From Crocodylus rhombifer (lineage: Eukaryota > Chordata > Crocodylia > Crocodylidae), in assembly GCA_038503035.1 (NCBI GenBank), contig JAVSML010024717.1:372001-436000 (forward strand): DNA of 64,000 nucleotides. The letters are read 5' to 3'. Below, piece by piece: positions 31,801 through 44,058 of the stretch. Numbering within the stretch: position 1 is the first letter of the stretch; each line of letters opens with the position of its first letter. Position numbers and translations under genes: made by a program. Under the pieces are notes generated by a model that saw nothing but the letters and a program-made list of their open reading frames with translations, was not told the origin of the DNA and ran no database searches.

Positions 31801-32798
31801 TCTGTGTTTTGCAATCTGCCGTGAACATTCACATTTTCAGTGAGCTGTGAGAATGAATGAACATGAAGCCTAATTCTACAAGAAGCGAAGTGCCTTCGGT
31901 GAAAGGAGGGAACTCTCCAATTCCCAGTGACTTCAATATGAGGTGAGAGTTCAATGTACTGTGTAAAACTGATGCCTTGAAGACTCTCTCCACTCAATTA
32001 TTCCCATCCATTATACTATAGAAAGCAAAATATAGTCAAAATCATGATACTATCTTCCTTAAATAATTCTGGAGGAGACCAGACTATGCTTGGTTTGTTT
32101 TCTAGGTCAAGATAAGAATTATTTTAATTTTTTCCTGTGACTTTTTTAATTGTTTTGAACACAACAGTAAATCAAGAGCATTGTCTTAAAATGCCACTCC
32201 AATTAGCAACAAAGTCACAACTGTGACATAAAGAGATCAGATTAGTCAGAGGTGTAGCCAGGTAGTTCCACACCCTGGGCACCCATGCAATGCCCAGAGC
32301 AAACTGACATAACCAGCTGTGGCTGCAGTCACAGCTATTTTTGTGAACCTCCACCTCACCCTCTCCCACCAACCCACCCATAAACACACATACAGAGGTG
32401 GGGTTCAATCTCAGATGGCCCCAGGATGTTGCCCCTCATTTAAGTTTGTAACATTTTTTTATTATGAAAACAGGCTGAGTCAGTTGTCATTGTTGTCACT
32501 GGCAGCACTCCCACTAGCAGCTATGGGGAGGTATATTGGGGCCCATCACAACAAATTTGAAGACCAGCATACCATCCTTTTTTGCTTTAAGAAAACAAGA
32601 GGAAAAGAACAGTAATTGTCTAAGTTCACATTCTGTTAGTGAGTCCTGAAGGAGACAATCAGTGAAGGATATTATGATCATGATATAAATTCAGAGATGA
32701 TTAAATGGTACCAAAAAAATGCTAGGTAGAGGTTTCCTGCTGCCATCAGCAAATAAAAGGAAACTCATCCTTTGTAAACAGGAAAAGTAGGTCAGAAT
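28857..32798. other. No gene supported
   Basis: Mostly AT-rich. Two minus-strand frames of about 90-96 codons at 29188-29693 have no recognisable domain. ATCAATAAAAATTTG near 29864 contains a polyadenylation-type hexamer, but no transcript is implied. Nothing else identified. Confidence 0.4.
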
Positions 32799-32803
32799 GA
32801 CAC

Positions 32804-34207
32804 TGTCACACAGTGGGGCCTAGGAGTAGCCGTGATCCCTCTAGAGCCCCCTACTGGTGTCAAGTAGGCAATCCAGCACCCTCTTTTCTCGCCCGCCACA
32901 TCTTGTTGGTATATATAAGTTTCTATGGGAGGCTGCCTTTGATCCCCCTGTACACAGTGTTATGCTGATACTATCCCCTGTTCCATATGGAGTGACCCGG
33001 TGCACCCCAGCCTTATGGGCTATGCGTGCCTCCTACCTCCCCTTTAGCACGCCCCAAGCCTCGCAGCTCTTCTGGACGTTATCTGGTCCAATTCCTTTCT
33101 GTGCCCTGCCTGGCACCCCTGAGCTTGTCACACAACCGGCGCCCCTCTATTCTTAGCCCTCTCGGGCTTACTGATAGTACTCTTCCCGATTGGGCTCAGG
33201 TGGCCTGAGCCTTACCTGGCCCTTTGACCCCTCAGGGTCCCCACCACTGGGGAGCCCCTCTGGGATCCTTCTCAGTCCACACCCCTCCTGGGGTTTCTAT
33301 CAATAGTATACAGGCCCACTCCTGGGGCTTCGCTCAATACTTGCCCTCACTGGGGTTTCTCTCTGTACACGCCCTCTCATGGGGCTTCCCTCAAGTATGC
33401 GCCCACTCCTGGGGCTTCTCTCTGCCCTCTCCCGGCTTTCTCTAATCGTGGACTCACCCTCTCCAGGCTCATCTCTCTAGTAGCACCCACCCTGGGCTCC
33501 TCTTCGTGTGGCTCTCCCCTTGGAGCCTAACATGAGCCCCTGCGGGCTTCTCACTGGTGCTCCTTGCCAATGGGGCTCAGGTGGCCTCAGCTGTGCCTGG
33601 CCCCAAAATCCTCTTTGCCCTTCTCGGGGCTGGGGTCTTGCACCTCAGCTACGGTGCCCTCATCAGCACTGTGCCCCTCCCCAGGGCTGGGGTAGTACAC
33701 CCCGCAATGTAGCACCACACTCCGGTGCTGGGAGCACCCCCACTCTACTGGGGCACTCCTAAATGAGGCCTCCTCCATTCCCTTATAGCCTCACCCGGTC
33801 CTCCGGTGCAACAGTAACAAAACAGAACCATAAGTCAAATGGCTGCAACACAACAACACACCTCCTGGCTATAACATAGGATTTAAGCTCACTTGGCTCT
33901 CTTGCAATGACCTCCCTGTCAGGGTTCTTTACACCCTGACCATGCTGTAGCCTCTTGGGTGATCAGGCTGCAACAATTGGCTCTGCTCTGCTTGCCTCTA
34001 CTGCAGAGCTCCCGCAGTCCCTCAGGCTGCCAGAAGGGAACTGCTAACTAGACTATGGCCTGGGCTGTTTATAAAAGCCAGGCCCGGCCCCTTTCTGCTC
34101 ACGTGACCAGCCTAGTTGCCCTGGCAACTAACATCTGTGCTGTCTTCAGGAGTTTCAGCTACCCTCATTCCTTCATAGGAACAGGGCACCTGCGTGACCC
34201 TGTGACA
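32804..34207 (-). mobile_element. 1.4-kb solo LTR with 5-bp target duplication
   Basis: Termini on the plus strand are TGTCACACAG and CCCTGTGACA, a 7-bp inverted TGTCACA/TGTGACA with TG...CA. GACAC occurs immediately outside both ends (32799-32803 and 34208-34212). On the minus strand the order is LTR start, a TATA-like TTTATAAA (34068-34075), then downstream GC-rich sequence, so transcription would run leftward. No gag, pol or env remnant adjoins, so it is a solo LTR. It shares GGAGGACCGGGTGAGGCTAT-type sequence with 19119-19910 and general layout with 51802-52592, but is about 600 bp longer, partly from internal tandem repeats. Gypsy-type versus retroviral origin is unresolved. Confidence 0.8.
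33289..33430. repeat. 29-34 bp minisatellite inside the solo LTR
   Basis: About five tandem variants of a unit starting CCTGGGGCTTCTCTC and ending GCCCACT or similar. Period is 29 bp in the middle units and 34 bp in the first. Not present as an array in the related 0.8-kb copies. Confidence 0.75.
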
Positions 34208-34212
34208 GACAC

Positions 34213-34348
34213 TAACCTTTGCACCACCAAGACATACAGATACAAACACCTGTACTGAATACGTTAGGAGGTAGAATGGTGCCTAATGCAAACAGTGACA
34301 ATCAGAGAGACATTATTTTTCAAAAAGATAAAAAAGAATCCTTCCCAG
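34213..34348. other. Short unassigned spacer
   Basis: Nothing identified between the LTR and the hAT element. Confidence 0.5.
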
Positions 34349-35905
34349 CAGGCATCTGGGTTTTCAGTTCACTACAGAAAAAGAAAAGGATTGCCTCATT
34401 TTAAGGAGAAAAATGCAGATTTTCTCCTTTAAAGGTGAAAAATGTGGGGAATGGTATGTTTCCCTTTGCAGGCTAGTAGAGCTCCAGCCTGCACAGGGCT
34501 GGGGGAATTAGGAGGAGGGCAATCAGGTAGGGGCACAACATGCATGTGCATGCACATACAGGAAACCCTCGCTGTTCATGGATTCAGAATTCGCGGTTTC
34601 AAATATTAGCGAACGCCGAATCTGCCTTTTAAATACACTTATAAGAGCTCCTCTGGAGCTTCACACTTCCAGCCATCATGCTTCTGCCACCGGAGCCGTC
34701 CCCCCTGCCCCCCCCCAGCCGCCAGGGGTACTGTGTTCATGAACTCACAAATGGTGAGGGTTGCCTGTACATGCATGTGGTGCCCCCTGCCCAAGTGGGA
34801 CAGAGCTGCAGGTGGTCATCCAGGGGGCAGCAGGGGACTGGCTCCCTGCTGTTGTGTTCACTCACACCAGGGGAGACATGGGGGGGCACATGCCCCTCAG
34901 ATTGTGCACAGGGTGGGGATAGATGCAAGCTGGCTACTGTAGATTCAGGGTTCCCTGCCCTGCCATCCCCCCTCACCCCACCTCCTTGGGCCTCTGCAGC
35001 CCAGCAAGTGGGACCTGGTGCAGCAGAGCAGAGAGGGGTTGGGAAGCTTGGCGCTGCCACCAGGTATGCCACGCCACCATGGTGAAGTAGCCCTACCTAC
35101 CTGGCAGCAATGGGGGTGCCAGCATGGAGCTGTGGCCCCTGATGCTGCCGTATGGCCAGGGGGTGCTTCGCCATGGTAATGTGGCTCTCCTGGTGGTGAC
35201 ACCAAGCTTTCCCACCTTGTCTTGCCACACTGGATCCCACATGCTGATCCATAGAGACCCTGGTGGGGGGCGCAGGAGGGCAGGGAGCCCTGAGCCCATA
35301 GCTGACAGCCCACATCCACCTCACCTCCATGGGAGGCTCTGCTCCAGCCATACTACTTGGGAAGAAGGGGGAGCCAGGCTCCTTGTTCTGCTGGGGTGGT
35401 TGCTAGTGCACTGCAGACCCGGGTTCCTGGCCCGATAGTCCCAGCAGCTGGGGGCCCCCTTCCAGCAGAGCTGGGTGGGCCAGGGGGCTGTGGCTTGGGT
35501 GTGGGAAGCAATGACATAGGCACAGGCAGGGCACCAACATATCAGGGCTGCTCAACTCCACAAAGCAGGTGGGGGGGGGGCATATACAGCTGGACCCATG
35601 TCTTCGTGAATAAAGGGAACAGGGGGAGCTCTGATGTTCCATGATAAAAAGACAAAACAAAACAAAAAAATTGAACACCAACATTTATAGGTATTTAGGA
35701 TATATTTTATTATAGTGACTGAGGCACTGGTAGGCCTCCGAATTTCTTTAAAATTGTAAATATATCAATAAATGGTAGTGCTCAACTGATACATATACAC
35801 AGACACGTATGGCGGCATTTCATTTTAATTTCAGGAAACTGCAGATTTGGGATTTTTTTAAATTACAGTATTTGCCATTTTAAACAGAAAAAAACAGGAT
35901 CCCTG
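34349..35905 (-). mobile_element. Non-autonomous hAT-like transposon, copy 2 (with nested pogo-like MITE)
   Basis: Reverse-orientation relative of 1319-2731. Its left end CAGGCATCTGGGTTTTC corresponds to the other copy's right end. Its right end AAAACAGGATCCCTG corresponds to the other's left end. Shared interior landmarks are TTTTAAGGAGAAAA, CTCCTTTAAAGG, a GC-rich core and the AT-rich GGTATTTAGGATATATTTTAT segment. Flanking 8-mers (CTTCCCAG and TTGATTCT) do not match, so a target duplication is not preserved or an edge is altered. A 209-bp element is inserted at 34559. Confidence 0.65.
34559..34767. mobile_element. pogo/mariner-type MITE nested in hAT copy 2
   Basis: Ends CAGGAAACCCTCGCTGTTC and, reverse-complemented, CAGGCAACCCTCACCATTT, flanked by TA on both sides (34557-34558 and 34768-34769). 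The paralogous hAT copy at 1319-2731 has CACATGTACATA-type sequence uninterrupted at the equivalent place (about 2522-2535), serving as an empty site. No coding. Confidence 0.75.
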
Positions 35906-36456
35906 TTGATTCTTTTAACAACATTGTTGATTTACCCAGCTGAGGATTTGGCTTTAAATATTTTGATTGTACATGCATTCCCCTGACATCTGTAGGGATT
36001 GGGGTGACAATGTAAGTTACAATCTTAAATCTTGCCAAGAACACTTAAAATGTGAAAGATCACATATTCATGCTTGTTAACAAGTGCCCTCTAGGTATCT
36101 TAAAATTATGCCATTTAACCAACTCGACTTAGCCTAACTTCTAATTGTTCACAGGAGATCAGTAGGTCAATTCACAGTCCTCAGGTATCCCAGGAGGAGC
36201 CACTCCCAGGTGGATTAGCTGTACTTCTGGGCTCCAGTTTTGCTCCCTGCCCAGTAACAGCCTGCACAGTGGAGCAGGTGCCTGGACACTGGATCCAAGT
36301 TACAGGTGGAGGGTGACAATTGGGCTAAGCAGATAGGGAGAGGGAGGGAGCTGTCAGGCTGCTGGGGTGGAGGGCTACACATCTGAGTGGCAGTGGGGGA
36401 AAGGTGGTGTTCACATGGCGAGTCTCTAGCTGTTTCCCAGAACTGACAGGGGGGCT
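35906..36456. other. No recognisable gene or repeat
   Basis: Mixed composition, GC-richer from 36230. A minus-strand frame of 72 codons has no domain. Confidence 0.45.
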
Positions 36457-36464
36457 CCCCACAT

Positions 36465-36634
36465 CAGGGGTATGCAAAATGCAGCCCACCAGGCCATTCC
36501 ATCTAGCCCACGGGGCCCCTAAAAAAAGTTTAAAAATTGACATTTAGCTGCCCCTGGCTGCCTGTCATGTCGCCCTCAATAGTTTGCCAACACTCAGTAA
36601 GCGGCCCTCTACCTGAATTAATTGCCCACCCTTG
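36465..36634. mobile_element. 170-bp hAT MITE with 8-bp target duplication
   Basis: Starts CAGGGGTATGCAAAATGC and ends AATTGCCCACCCTTG, i.e. inverted CAGGGGTGGGCAA-type ends. Outside lie CCCCACAT (36457-36464) and CCCTACAT (36635-36642), 7 of 8 identical. The interior AGCCCACGGGGCC is typical of reptile hAT MITEs. No coding. Confidence 0.8.
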
Positions 36635-36700
36635 CCCTACATACTCCTGGATTCTGCAGAGTCAAGGGCAGCACCATCCCTGCTGCTTCCCCCATACCCC

Positions 36701-37298
36701 TGTTAGAAATATTATTAGAAATACATAATAAATAGAGTGTTGTTAGAACTGCACAGTTTGCATCTCGTACCTGATAAGAAGAAACACTGTCAAGGACATT
36801 CCTTCCCCCCCTTGGCCAATTTGCTAGTTTTTCTTATACTAAATCACACACTCCCCCAGCCTCCCTCTAGCCTTTTCTCATGCAGATTACCAAAGCTAGA
36901 ATTCAACTGACTGTGTCCTTGAAAGGGGGGCGGATTTCAACTCTTGGTGACCTAGAGAGCTTTTTGAGCGTGCGTAATTAGCTGATGCATATATGCCTAT
37001 CCACCCCGCATACTTAAGTAGTTAATTATAATGCACATGCGACGGATGACGTGATGTAATCACATGTATGTTTGTATGAACCGGAAATGAGTTGTAAGAG
37101 TTCCTGTTTCTGCACACGTGCCCAGGAGGAAAGAGATAAAAGCCAGCTAAGAGTTTTCCTCGGTAGCAGAGTAATCTGAGATTTTCTGTCTCTGCTCTGA
37201 CCCTATTTGCAAATACACCTTTTGTGCTGCTAATAGTGTGTGCCTGAGAATTATTATTTGCGAGTCTCCAAAAGAAACGAACTGCAATTTTTGCATCA
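36701..37298 (+). mobile_element. 598-bp solo LTR
   Basis: Begins TGTTAGAAAT and ends TTGCATCA, with CCCC directly outside both ends (36697-36700 and 37299-37302), consistent with a 4-bp target duplication. A TATA-like GATAAAAG lies at 37135-37142, about two thirds along, followed by pyrimidine-rich TTCTGTCTCTGCTCTGACC and an AT-rich end, as in U3-R-U5 order on the plus strand. No internal viral genes flank it, so this is the remnant left by LTR-LTR recombination. Likely endogenous-retroviral, but class is not determinable from the LTR alone. Confidence 0.65.
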
Positions 37299-37302
37299 CC
37301 CC

Positions 37303-40300
37303 AATTGTGCTGTTTAGTAATGGCCAAAGGCAAGTCTGGGGGGTGAGGGGCAGGGTGTGTTGCTTCTATAGAGCCAGCAAGCAGGGCAGCTTGTCAGCTC
37401 CTAGCCATGTCCCTGTTCAGTAGCCCTTTGGCAGCAGCTCAGAATGTACATCACACAAACAGTATTAGCCCTGAACACACCATTGCTCCCAGCATGTGCT
37501 AACTTTAAAAAGTTCTAATATTCCTTAAAATTAGCAAGTGCTAATTACAATGTATAAGCACACCCAGTATGAACATATTCAGTGCCTTTCTAAATGGGCA
37601 TCCAAATAAAAAATACATTACAGGACAGAAGCTTCAGGTGACAGCAGTACTTCCAGAGCAATCTTCTGTAATATGCTGTGTGAATTCAAAGTAATGCCCT
37701 GTCATGCAAATTTGTGACAAGAGCAGCCCTGCTAACTCCCAGGAGTCCCCAGGAGAACCACCTTGCAAAAACTGTGCAGGCTGCATGTAGACTACAACCC
37801 CCAGAAACGCTGAGGGCAGGGAGAAAAGGGGAGAGGAAGCAGGAAGCAGCGGAAGCAGATTATGGTACTCAGCAGCAGAGAGAAATGCATGGCTGATGAT
37901 CCCAGAGAAATGACTGAGATGGGACTGTGAATGGTAGCAGCAGGATTTGGGCACAGAAGTGTGTGCGTATGGTAACTGAGTGCTCCCAGGAGCAGAGGTT
38001 GAGTCAGAGTACCTCCAGAAGTGTGGGACGGTTTAAGGTTTCTTGAGTGTATAGTGGTAGCATGCACTATCTGTTACCTGTTCTTGAATGAATACACCTC
38101 AGTGTTACTGCTTATTACCTGTTACCTAGTTCATATGTATATGTACCTTAATATTAATGTTTATTTACCTGTACCTTTCTCCTTAGCCTGTTAGCTTGTG
38201 ACCCTAACCCTTGGGTATTTTTAAAATAAAAGTGGGAATTTCCTTGTGTTCTGCTTCCTGTGCCAGGTCCCAGGGTATCAGGGTTTGGTACACTTGGATA
38301 AATATCAAAACGCTAAGAACAGTTCAGCATCGATATGTTTACAGTCATGGAGCTGATAATGCACACCTTAAGTGTAGGGCATCCCTGTGTCCATGCCCTT
38401 ATACAAAAGCTTCTCTAAACAAGGCCCTGCACTTAAAGGATGCATATATTTATTAAGAGTTCAAATACCTTCAGAGATGGAAAGTACTCCGGTGTGTGAA
38501 GCCAAAATGGTAACTTTCCCAAAGACTACTTGCAAATTATTGTGGTAATGATCTGTAATGTCAAAACAATGTTTAGGAATTACTTTTCAAAGCTAGGCCC
38601 TTATCCTTCAGACTAGTTCTACTGAAGTCTACTTGCAACGTGCAGGCAAAAACCTTTCCTTATCAGAGCCTTCATGCTTTCCATACAAGAGTAGCAGGCT
38701 CAGAATGTTGTTTGAGGCAGGACTGTGTTTCACTTTCAGCCAAATATCATCCAGAAGCCCTAAAGGGAATTCTCCTTCTAACTTTTTATGACTGAGAAGC
38801 TGCCAACTGAAGCCTAGACCCTGAAATATGTGGATTTCAGTAAAGTTAAGAAGAGATTATCAGGTCTTTAAAGAAAGAGATGGAAAATCCTCTGGGTTCA
38901 ATGAAAGAATATTAACAACATTTATCTATGTTTTTTTCATAAACGATGAGATGGCCAAGCTAAAACTGGCTCTACTGAAGACATTTTCACTAAACCTTTG
39001 GGAATATTTACACACTGTGCTAATGCACTGGAATCTTTCAGGACCGTCTGCATAAGCTGTCTTTCTATTTGCAAGGTCCTTCTACTGAACCTCATTAGCT
39101 TGATGCTGAAATTTATGGTCATGCCTCTGAAGTCCGACTTGAGGAACAACTGTCTTTATCTTGTGATTTACTAAGCATGAATATTGTACAACGCATTTGA
39201 GGCACTGTAGTTCAGTGAGCACATTTTACCTAGAGGCATTATTTTTATATAAATAAATACTTTGCTCATGATTATTATGCTGAAAATATTTCAGAGCTAA
39301 AAACACTTGCCTAAAATAGAATTGAGCAGAAGGCACTGGAAGTTGAAGAAAAATAGTAATTTCCAAGATCATCCCAGGTTTGAAAGGAAAAACATATTTA
39401 AGCATTTTCCACTCTTCTAATGTGTGTTGATGATAGTTTTTCCCTGTTGTCATGATTAGTGAAACCAATTTACAGTTTGCATCTTTTTTGTCCTTCTTAA
39501 GTGCATCCTTCAGATGAGAGCTGTAGTTTCCTGCACCTTGGTCCAAATGGAACCAGGTGGCCCAGCCACATGGACTGAAACTCTAGGCTGCAGCCATCCT
39601 TACACATACACACACACCTGCCACTATTTTCCAGCCCTGTCAATGCAACAGGGCCCAGCTGAGTTTAGTACCTGTAAGCCTTTTACTCAGTAATGGTGGC
39701 ACTTGCTTGTTATTAAATACAACAACGCTGTAAGTAGTGGTTTCAGCTTTGTTATGTAACACTAAAAATTACTGTTTTCACCAAGTAACTGTTCAATTCA
39801 GAACAGAATGCAAAGTGTATGAATTATTGCAGAGTAGCACAGCTTGCCCTGGATACATAAGTCTGCTAGGTTCTGCGTAAGCAGTAGAAGTTCATTCTTA
39901 TGAATTATTCATCCTATATAACTTCTTATAACTTTTACTGCACCAAGCTACCTTCTTTCCTAAGAGCATCTCTTGTTAACTTTATGCTGCATTAGGCATT
40001 GGTGAAGAGTTATCAGCTAGAGAATCTCAATGTATCTCTGTTGAGAAATAATAAATCTTGAACGTCACCAACAGATTTCAGCATGTGTACTGTTACAGCT
40101 GCTCACTGCTAGATATTCACACACAGCCAGGGCAGAACCTAGTTGAGTACACACATAGCCCTTTCCTTAAAAATAACACTAGAAGAAGAAACTAGATTAG
40201 AGGTCCAATAAAAAGTGTTCTCTCTCTCCTGAAAAAAATCTAGTCAGGCTTTGTTAAATTATACAGATTGTCTGACTCACCAGCATTGATTTAACAATAT

Positions 40301-42925
40301 TTGGGACAGCTGAATAGACAGGTGGAAACTCACAGGATCATCACATACGATTGCCTAAAAATAATTATATAGTGTCTAAGAAAGATTATGGCTTGTATTG
40401 AGAAAGAGAGACAGAGAAAGGCTCAAAATGAATATTATACAGAAATCCACCTATGTAAAAATTAAATTGATTGATATATATCACTATTGCACATATTTGC
40501 CATATCTCTTTCCTGTTTAAGACTCTGTTGTCCAATATCCTTCAAGACAGGTCCACTTCAAAAGCCTTATACATTATAATGGCAAATTTGCAATCAGTCA
40601 ACGGTTACTGTTATGAAAGGGGGAGTGGAGGGAGAACGGAGATAGGAAGAAAAGAAGAGAAGAAAAGGGGTCAGAGAGCCTCACGGAGAATATATCTTGT
40701 AGCCAATCATTTTAAACAAAAGGGATTTAAAAACATTTTTTTAAAATTATAATTATATCATTTTCAAAAGTGCTGAATACCCATAAGTGCCAGTGAAGTC
40801 ACTGGAAGTGCAGGTGCTCATGGATTATGGGGTAGAAGCACATATATTAAATGAAAGTGACATTGGTAAATATTACGGCACGTTTAGAGAAGGATCATCT
40901 TTTACCTAGAAACTGTATGTGAAGGGTCACATTTTTAGATTATAACAGATATACATTACCTGTATAGCTATGGATAATTATGCAGACAATTACCCTTAGC
41001 TATATAATTCTCTGATCTACAGGGGCAACTCATGTGCAAAACTGCAGTCTTTCCATTTCAACCTTTCTGTGAAGATTTACCTCAAATCAATTAAATGAAT
41101 TGTATGAATACATGAAGGAAAAAGGGAAGTTGCATAGTCTTCTAAATGAATGGATGAGCAAGTGAATAACCTAGTGGAATAAAGAATAATAAAATAAACT
41201 GTCATATAAATATTGTGAATGCCTGTCATGAACGGTCACTCTTCCTGGGCATGTTAACTTATTTTGTGGAATGGATATTTTTGACTGACAGGATTTTAAA
41301 AATGCTAAAAAGTGTTGCTGATACTGTTTGCATTGAAACAGCTGTATTAAATTACACCATTTTCTGGTTTTGTCAACAGATTTGGCATGGGCTATACAAT
41401 GTGTCAACTCCAGTAATGACAGTTCTTTAAACTGAATGTTAAAAGTGAGTTCAGTATGTGAACAGGTACCTCTGACAAGGCCTGCACAGAAAAGCATGAG
41501 CTGTTGTGGGGGAAAAAAATTACTTACCATGTGCGTCAAAATATTTTGTGCTTGTAATATACTACATATGGCTCTGTCCAAATGCTAACTGGTGAGAAGG
41601 CACATCCACAGACTGAGTCATATACTCCTCCGCTAAGTCATGGGGATCTCATTTTGGCAATGTTTTCAGATGGATTTTTTGATCAGTATTTCCTGTTTGG
41701 GTAGGGATGGAAATAGTACAAGAGCCAAGCTTCTCTGAGCTCATTTGGTACCCCTGTTATCATTCCTGTCCCAAGCTGGGAAATGCAAAGTTAAGACAAA
41801 TAAAAAAAAATGCTGAAACATTAACTCAAGAAACTGGGCTTAAGTTTGATTTGTCTTTTGAACAAATGATTAGAACAATTCTTAAATAGTTTTGTCTGTT
41901 TTAATGAGGCAGAATCATTTAGTACGTACCTGCAGACTGCTTTGTATTAACTAACTATGGAGCACAGATCCACACAATTTGACAAAACCATAACTTTGGA
42001 AAATACCTTCTCAGGTAAATGAAGTTATGTCATTTTTTAGAATTAGTTAAAAAGAGGTTATGTCATTTTCTTCCAAGACACTTATTGCACTCCATTTCCA
42101 GGCTCAGGACTGATGTATACCCCTTAATTCCATGCTTTGGACCGCTCACGACATCTCCATGAAGTTTCTATTAGTGAGCTACAAAATTAACTGTTTTCAG
42201 CACCAAATAGTAAAAACAATGACACGAGGAATTAGAAAAATGGCTTTGAAAGGGTTTCTTTCATACAGGGTAACCTCAAAATGAGAAAGATGGGACCTCC
42301 CTCTTCTTTTCTCTCCCTTTCATAATAGTAACAGTCTAACTGGCACTAAGCTTGCCCTTATAATGTGTAAAGCAACACTCTTGAGCTAGACATGTCTTTT
42401 GAAGGATATGAGACAAAGTCTTGAACAGGAAAGGGCTCATACACAGGTTCTTGAAAGAAAAAGCAAACCCTGGTAAAAGAATAGTTATTGACTAGATATA
42501 CCATGAAGTAAGAATTCTATAGTTGAGTGTCACGTGGCTATAGTGCATGAAAACCTGCGGACTCTTACAGAAAATAGAAAGGCTGCCAAATGTGGATCTA
42601 AGAAGAAGCCAACTGTGAAACAAAATGGTGTCAAAGGGAAGAGGAACTACATAATGGTTTGTATACAGTAACTAAACAGATCCCTGTAAATTTATTTTAT
42701 CAAGACAGTTTTTTGACAAAAACTATTTTGAAAAAGAAATGTTTCCAAAAGTGTGTCAATTTGGACACATTTTTACTTTGAACAAATAAAGCAAGGCAAT
42801 TGTAATAGGGTTTCATATTCACGGCAGAGGAGCAAGCTATCCTAGTACAATGGAAAGTGCCGTTTAGCCAGGCTGGTTTCCTGTTGCAATCTCCTCAATG
42901 AGCTGAAATTCAAAAAGACAGGGAT
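37303..42925. other. Long gene-free stretch
   Basis: About 5.6 kb of apparently unique, AT-leaning sequence. Purine-rich patch at 40620-40680, short CA run at 39601-39615. No supported exon, RNA gene or element. Confidence 0.45.
37791..37809 (+). promoter_or_regulatory. Possible ZNF143-type binding motif
   Basis: ACTACAACCCCCAGAAACG agrees with the ZNF143/SBS consensus ACTACAAYTCCCAGMATGC at about 15 of 19 positions, the core CCCAG included. Such motifs also occur inside transposons. No promoter context or transcript start is evident, so this is only a sequence resemblance. Confidence 0.2.
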
Positions 42926-42929
42926 CCTA

Positions 42930-43495
42930 TACAAAGTGAAAATTTGGTCATATTTCTATGGAAGAGTATAAGAGTAACACATGGGAATGCAGAGAGAAAA
43001 AATAAAGGTGGCCAAGGCATGATCTGAGAGGCAACTGGCAAAGTATGTAAACAGCAATATAAAAAGTATGTTAGAACTAAGAGGAAAACCAAGAAAAGTC
43101 CCTTACAGATTACAGAAGGCATGCTAGTTATGGATGATGCAGAGAAGGAAAAGTATTTAATGTTTTCTTTTATTTCAGTTTTCACAAGTAAAGTCGGTTA
43201 GAGGGGACCAGTGCAGTTGGCAGCAAAGATTAGGAAGGAGACAAACAGCCCGGAGTAGTGAAAGAACAGGTTAAGGATTACTTAAGAGAAGCTAGAAGTT
43301 TTCTAGTAAGCAAGGCTGGTCGGGATACACCCTAGGGTACTGAAATGTTTGGCTGAGGTAATTTTGGACTTATTGGCTATCCTCTTTGAGAAACTGAAGG
43401 TCAGGTGAGGTTCCAGATGATTAGAAAAGGGCAAATATAGTGTTTATCTTTAGGAAGGAAAGAAGGAGGATCAAGGGAATTACAAGTCAGTGAGC
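42930..43495 (+). mobile_element. Old CR1 fragment (linker to fingers of RT)
   Basis: Shifted frames resemble CR1 ORF2 upstream of the RT core. GATGCAGAGAAGGAAAAGTA-type sequence (43136-43155) encodes DAEKEKYL, then a decayed ATTTCAGTTTTCAC (phenylalanine-rich 'FxSVFT' segment), GRDTP, VLKCLAEVI, and AATATAGTGTTTATCTTTAGG (NxVxIF(R/K)K). Highly diverged. Both ends are lost. It abuts the MITE stack on its right. Confidence 0.65.
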
Positions 43496-43496
43496 A

Positions 43497-43551
43497 CACC
43501 TACACATGCTATTAATTCACATTAGGCTTACTGTGTGGTAAAATACTGCTC
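43497..43551. mobile_element. MITE edge fragment
   Basis: CACACCTACACATGC resembles the terminus of the 55476-55945 element (TGCATCTACACATGC). No other end was found. The nested MITE begins at about 43552. Confidence 0.35.
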
Positions 43552-43603
43552 AGTGGCTGCATCTACATGTTCCACTATGGCACCATTGTTACTGCACTGT
43601 AAG
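43552..43603 (+). mobile_element. MITE left half, split by CR1
   Basis: GGCTGCATCTACATG then CACCATTGTTACTGCACTGTAAG aligns with the start of the MITE at 49786-50090. The remainder resumes at 48506 after the CR1. TAAG is repeated at both junctions (43600-43603 and 48506-48509). Confidence 0.7.
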
Positions 43604-44058
43604 AGACGCGTGGGTGAAAGCCTGCCACGCCCCCACTCCCCCAAAAACCCCCAGCAGCTGCAGAGCCCCCTGCCGTCCCCCAGCACAGCCAGAGGCAAGC
43701 AGGGCTCGTGGTGGGAAGGGGTTAACCCCTCTCTGCGAGGAGGTGGCTGCATGGAGCCAGGCCGGGTCAAGCCCCCGCCCAGGCCCCTACTTCGCCCAGC
43801 CCCCCAGGGAGCCACGCGACGAAGGCTGCGCAAACAGGCACGCTTGTCTGCCGGCGCATGAGTTAGCGCGGAGTTCACACAGGAGGGCATGTAGGAGGGC
43901 CCCAGACCCTGCCTGCAAACCACCCATAGACAGTCCCATCCGTAGCCAGCCTACCAGAGGCATGACATGGATGGGCACATGCCGCACCCCGAGGGTCCCC
44001 TCAGGCTCTGCGACCCCCCTCCTCAGGCACCTCAGAGACCGCCACCCAGACGGAGCCC

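Noticed and set aside
33289..33430. CRISPR-like array
   Set aside because: Units are imperfect direct tandem repeats without unique spacers, inside a vertebrate LTR. It is a minisatellite.
34055..34258. Gene start near a TATA-like sequence at 34068
   Set aside because: The TATA-like motif belongs to the minus-strand solo LTR, and the plus-strand frame has no domain.
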